A stretch of 64,000 bases of DNA, from assembly GCA_963665215.2 (NCBI GenBank), contig CAXXWW010000017.1:248001-312000 (forward strand), written 5' to 3'. How positions within the stretch are numbered: position 1 is the first letter of the stretch; every line of letters starts with the position of its first letter. Positions 61,501 through 64,000 of the stretch are shown one piece after another. The DNA comes from G963665215 sp963665215. GTDB taxonomy: Bacteria; Chloroflexota; Dehalococcoidia; Lucifugimonadales; CAUZJF01. The notes under the pieces were generated by a model. That model made no database searches and was not told where the DNA came from. It saw only the letters and a list, made by a program, of their open reading frames with translations. Both the position numbers and the translations under genes were made by a program.

Positions 61501-61640
61501 ATTCAGAGTGCCCGCGTAGACCTCGTTTCTGAGGATAGCGTGGACTCTGGTCTTGCCCCAGATCTCTCCTGCGGGGCTGGCGATACCCTCGTCGTTGAGG
61601 GTGCGGGCTGACAGACGACTGGCGTGCGAAGGGTTGGGCA
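61501..61640 (-). pseudogene. serine recombinase fragment
   Basis: The minus strand reads LSARTLNDEGIASPAGEIWG then KTRVHAILRNEVYAGTL, matching the recombinase domain (PF07508) of large serine integrases, which reads ALNxxGIPTPxGxxWxxxTVxxILxNPxYxG. The catalytic resolvase domain is absent. Confidence 0.65.
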
Positions 61641-61765
61641 GCACAAAGTAGACACGAGACGAGCAGCGTCTGTAGCGGAGCGCTATGGGTCTTGCGCCGG
61701 GTAGTCGACGGCGGAGGTCACGTCCCGTCAAGTGGTGCAAGAGTGCGTCATCCTGCTGATGTTGT

Positions 61766-62110
61766 CTAAGCCGCAGTCGTTTCTGCGGGTTCGGCCCCTG
61801 CAAGAGCTTCATTGAAGGTGAGAACCGTGGGTGTGAGGTATCGACGGCCGACGGCCCATTCGTCGTGCTGTTCAGCCAGGACGGCGCCAACCAGGCGACG
61901 CACGGCTGGTCGGTTAGGGAAGATGCCCACGACATCGGTGCGACGTCTGATCTCCTTGTTGAGACGCCCCCAGGGGGTTGTTGGACCAGATCTTCTTCCA
62001 GTGGGGGACAGGGAAGCTGGAGAAGGCCAGGATATCGGGTCCAGCCTCGTCCAGTAGAGAGGCGACCTGAGGGAACCGGTCCTGGAGTTGATCGGTCACC
62101 CTATCGAGTT
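61766..62110 (-). pseudogene. C-terminal fragment of another Mutator/IS256-type transposase
   Basis: The minus strand from the edge of IS256 copy 3 gives FPQVASLLDEAGPDILAFSS, FPVPHWKKIWSNNPL and, after one frameshift in a G-run, RLNKEIRRRTDVVGIFPNRP and AEQHDEWAVGRRYLTPTVLT, ending at a TAG at 61766-61768. This is the C-terminus of a second IS256-superfamily lineage, clearly different from copies 1-3. Its N-terminus is lost at the IS copy 3 boundary. The sequence after the stop (GACGCACTCTTGCACCACTT) is probably the end of that element. Confidence 0.8.
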
Positions 62111-63479
62111 GAGGTATCTTCAAAAAGTGTGTAAACAGTCAGGCGGTGTACCCTCTCTCTGAACAACACGGGCTCGAGGCCCAAGAGAGGAGATAGACCG
62201 CCCATGAGGAAGGAAAGCACTGAGAGTAGGTCGGAGTCAAGGCCGGAGTGGGAGCAGTTGGAGGATTGGGTGCGAAGCCAGGTCCAGAGGCTGATCCAGG
62301 AGTTGCTGGAGGAGGAGGTGACGGCGTTTCTGGGAAGGGCGAAGTCGGCGCTCAGATCCGACTCGGACTCACGATACCGGCTATCGGAACGGATACGGCA
62401 GAGCCCGGAGGCTTACGCTGAGTTCGGGAACGATACAGCTGAGGCGGCCGCGAGTCCGCGATACCGAGGAGCAGTTCGAGAGCCGGCTGCTGCCGCTGTT
62501 CGTCAACAGGACCAGGAAGGTTGCTGAGTTGATCCCCGAGCTGTACCTGCACGGTCTATCCGAAGGCGACTTCGATCTGGCTTTGCGGGGGCTGCTGGGA
62601 GAGGACGCACCGGTATCGGCGAGCACGGTGGCCCGGTTGAAGGATAAGTGGAACGATGAGCTTGCCCAATGGCGCAGCCGGCCCCTCGATGACCTGGAAG
62701 TGGTCTACATGTGGGTGGATGGAGTCTACGTCAAGGCTGGTCTTGAGAAGGAGAAGGCGGCGGTACTGGTGGTGATGGCGGCCCTGAGCGACGGGAGCAA
62801 GGTGGTGGTGAGCGCTGTTCCCGGATACAGGGAGTCCACAGAGAACTGGTCCGAGGTGCTCAGGGACATCAAGCGCCGGGGCTTGAGCTGCCCGAGGCTG
62901 GTGGTTGGAGACGGACACCTGGGCATCTGGGGAGCTCTGCGCAACGTCTATCCGCAGGCGGCAGAGCAACGCTGCTGGAACCACAAGATCGTAAACGTGC
63001 TCGCCAAGCTTCCAAAGCGACGACAGGACCAGGCCAAGCTCATGCTGCGTACTATCCCCTACGCGCCGACTCGGACAGAGGCTGAGCGGCTCAGGACGGT
63101 GTTCACCAGGTGGTGCGGCGACCATTCCTACGAGGCGGCCTCAGAGGCCTTGGAGCGGGACTGGGACCGCATGGTCACCTTCTATGACTTCCCAAAGGAG
63201 CACTGGGGGCACCTTCGCACGACGAACCCGGTAGAATCACCCTTCGCGGCCCTCAGGCTTCGGACCGATGCCGCCAAGCGCTACAAGAGGGTCGATCGGG
63301 CGATAGCGGTGATCTGGAAAATGTTGATGGTCGCCGAACAGCGCTTCAGGCGTCTGAAGGCCCCTGAGTTGATCGAAGACGTCTATCTCGGTGCACAGTA
63401 TGCGGATGGAATCGCCATTGAATCAACGGCTGAGAAGGTCGCCGCCTGATGTCGTTTACACACCTATTGACGTAACCTC
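62111..63479 (+). mobile_element. IS256-family element, copy 3
   Basis: Both ends are present (GAGGTATC at 62111 and GTAACCTC at 63472-63479). The 1369-bp element is four bases longer than copy 2, three from an extra GAG codon and one from the frameshift. The flanks ATCGAGTT and GAGATCGT are not a target duplication; the left flank belongs to an older transposase and the right flank to a GHKL ATPase gene. Confidence 0.93.
62204..63449 (+). pseudogene. IS256-family transposase, frameshifted (copy 3)
   Basis: The first frame ends its meaningful part at SALRSDSDS, where GACTCACGAT replaces GACAACGAT. The DDE half continues in the +1 frame from about 62370 to the TGA at 63447-63449. The frameshift is identical to the first one in copy 1, so the two copies share a frameshifted ancestor. 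The rest is almost identical to copy 2. It lacks the second frameshift of copy 1. Confidence 0.93.
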
Positions 63480-64000
63480 GAGATCGTGGTGAAAGACGAT
63501 GGGAACGGCATGACCTTTGCCGAATGCCAAAACCGATTTCTGAACGTCGGGCTTGCCCGACGTGGAAACGACAGGACCGAAAGGTCTCCTTTGAAAGGGA
63601 GGCGGATCCTCGGTCGTAAAGGAATCGGGAAATTCGCTGGCTTCGTCATAGCTGAAGTGGTTCGCGTTGAAACCGTGAGTAGAACTAGCGGCGAGAGAAC
63701 TGTTTTCGAGATGGACATCTCGAAGTTGCGCTCCGATGAATACGTCAATCCTGAAGGGACGGAGATTGATCTAATCGAGTATGAAGCTCCAGAAGACGAC
63801 CGACAGCAGGAACACGGCACCACTATTCGGCTTAGGCGTCTGGTTCTTTCACAGCGCCGCGAGCCTACGTCGTTCGCCCGCAGCATGGCTAGACGGTTCT
63901 TGATACATCAGACTGCCGTCGACTTTCGTGTTCGCGTCAACGAAGTGCCTTTGCCCGGGGACGACGATTTGCTTCCGGTACAGTTCTCGTTCCCGACCGA
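63480..64000 (+). pseudogene. GHKL (Hsp90-like) ATPase, N-terminus removed by IS256, 3' partial
   Basis: The frame is open from the IS boundary to the window edge and reads EIVVKDDGNGMTFAECQNRF, then LNVGLARRGNDR and GRRILGRKGIGKFAGFVIAE. DDGNGM is the GHKL DxGxG motif, and GRKGIGKFA is the second nucleotide-binding loop. It resembles the stand-alone Hsp90-like/MORC-type ATPases often found in defence and restriction islands. The N-terminal helix with the catalytic Glu and Asn is missing. The 3' end lies beyond the window, so the remainder cannot be judged. Confidence 0.8.

Overview
The window is GC-rich bacterial chromosome. Gene content suggests a Chloroflexota bacterium, probably of the Dehalococcoidia/SAR202 kind: a T-box-controlled leuS, Ala/Pro-rich lipoproteins with DUF4349 and PKD domains, GYD proteins, a DUF6282 hydrolase, System I cytochrome c maturation genes and KorAB 2-oxoacid:ferredoxin oxidoreductase. 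This placement is inference from gene families; no rRNA is present. The number of single-base frameshifts in otherwise full genes suggests either real gene decay or an imperfect (for example long-read or metagenome) assembly.

Layout. 1-1.7 kb: a small accessory cassette (DUF5131 protein cut by the window edge, TcmP partner, orphan HicB-like protein). 1.7-15 kb: housekeeping genes, with leuS and its T-box leader, two GYD genes (one frameshifted), NUDIX, a DUF4349-PKD lipoprotein, tRNA-Glu, argC, an endonuclease III, a HEAT-repeat gene preceded by a coupled small ORF, DUF502 and an ATP-NAD kinase-like gene. 15-25 kb: a decayed, mobile-element-rich stretch with a tRNA 3' fragment, an AAC(3)-type acetyltransferase gene split by a 160-bp MITE, a 5'-truncated IS256 copy between two about 100-bp direct repeats, metabolic genes (HpcH/HpaI aldolase, M20 peptidase, TcuA-like flavoprotein), and integrase and sialidase remnants beside tRNA-Gly. 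25.9-41.4 kb: a second ordered block with tRNA-Ile, an aldo/keto reductase, a DUF6282 hydrolase, a purF-purM(remnant)-purH-glycosyltransferase cluster, MFS, Rieske, queF-queC-queE, ccmA-ccmB and korA-korB with a clear promoter and terminator. 41.4-50.1 kb: a divergent ECF sigma/zf-HC2 pair, a second MITE, a complete IS1380-family element with a 5-bp target duplication, ccmC-ccmD-ccmE, and the only intact IS256 transposase, which sits between a truncated SET-domain gene and a truncated recQ. 50.4-61.5 kb: nucleoside deoxyribosyltransferase, a SWIM-SNF2 pair, a fused acyl-AMP ligase/ACP/PlsC gene (frameshifted) with an MBL hydrolase, and recN. 61.2-64 kb: debris of a lipoprotein, a serine recombinase and an older Mutator-type transposase, then a third IS256 copy that truncates a GHKL (Hsp90-like) ATPase running off the right edge.

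How parts work together. Purine synthesis (purF, purH), preQ1 synthesis (QueE makes CDG, QueC makes preQ0, QueF reduces it to preQ1) and cytochrome c maturation (CcmA/B exporter parts, CcmC/D/E haem handling, split over two loci about 6.5 kb apart) are recognisable pathways. CcmE carries Cys instead of the usual haem-binding His (CxxxY). The IS256 copies, the MITE pair and the gene fragments show that the region has been rearranged repeatedly by insertion elements.
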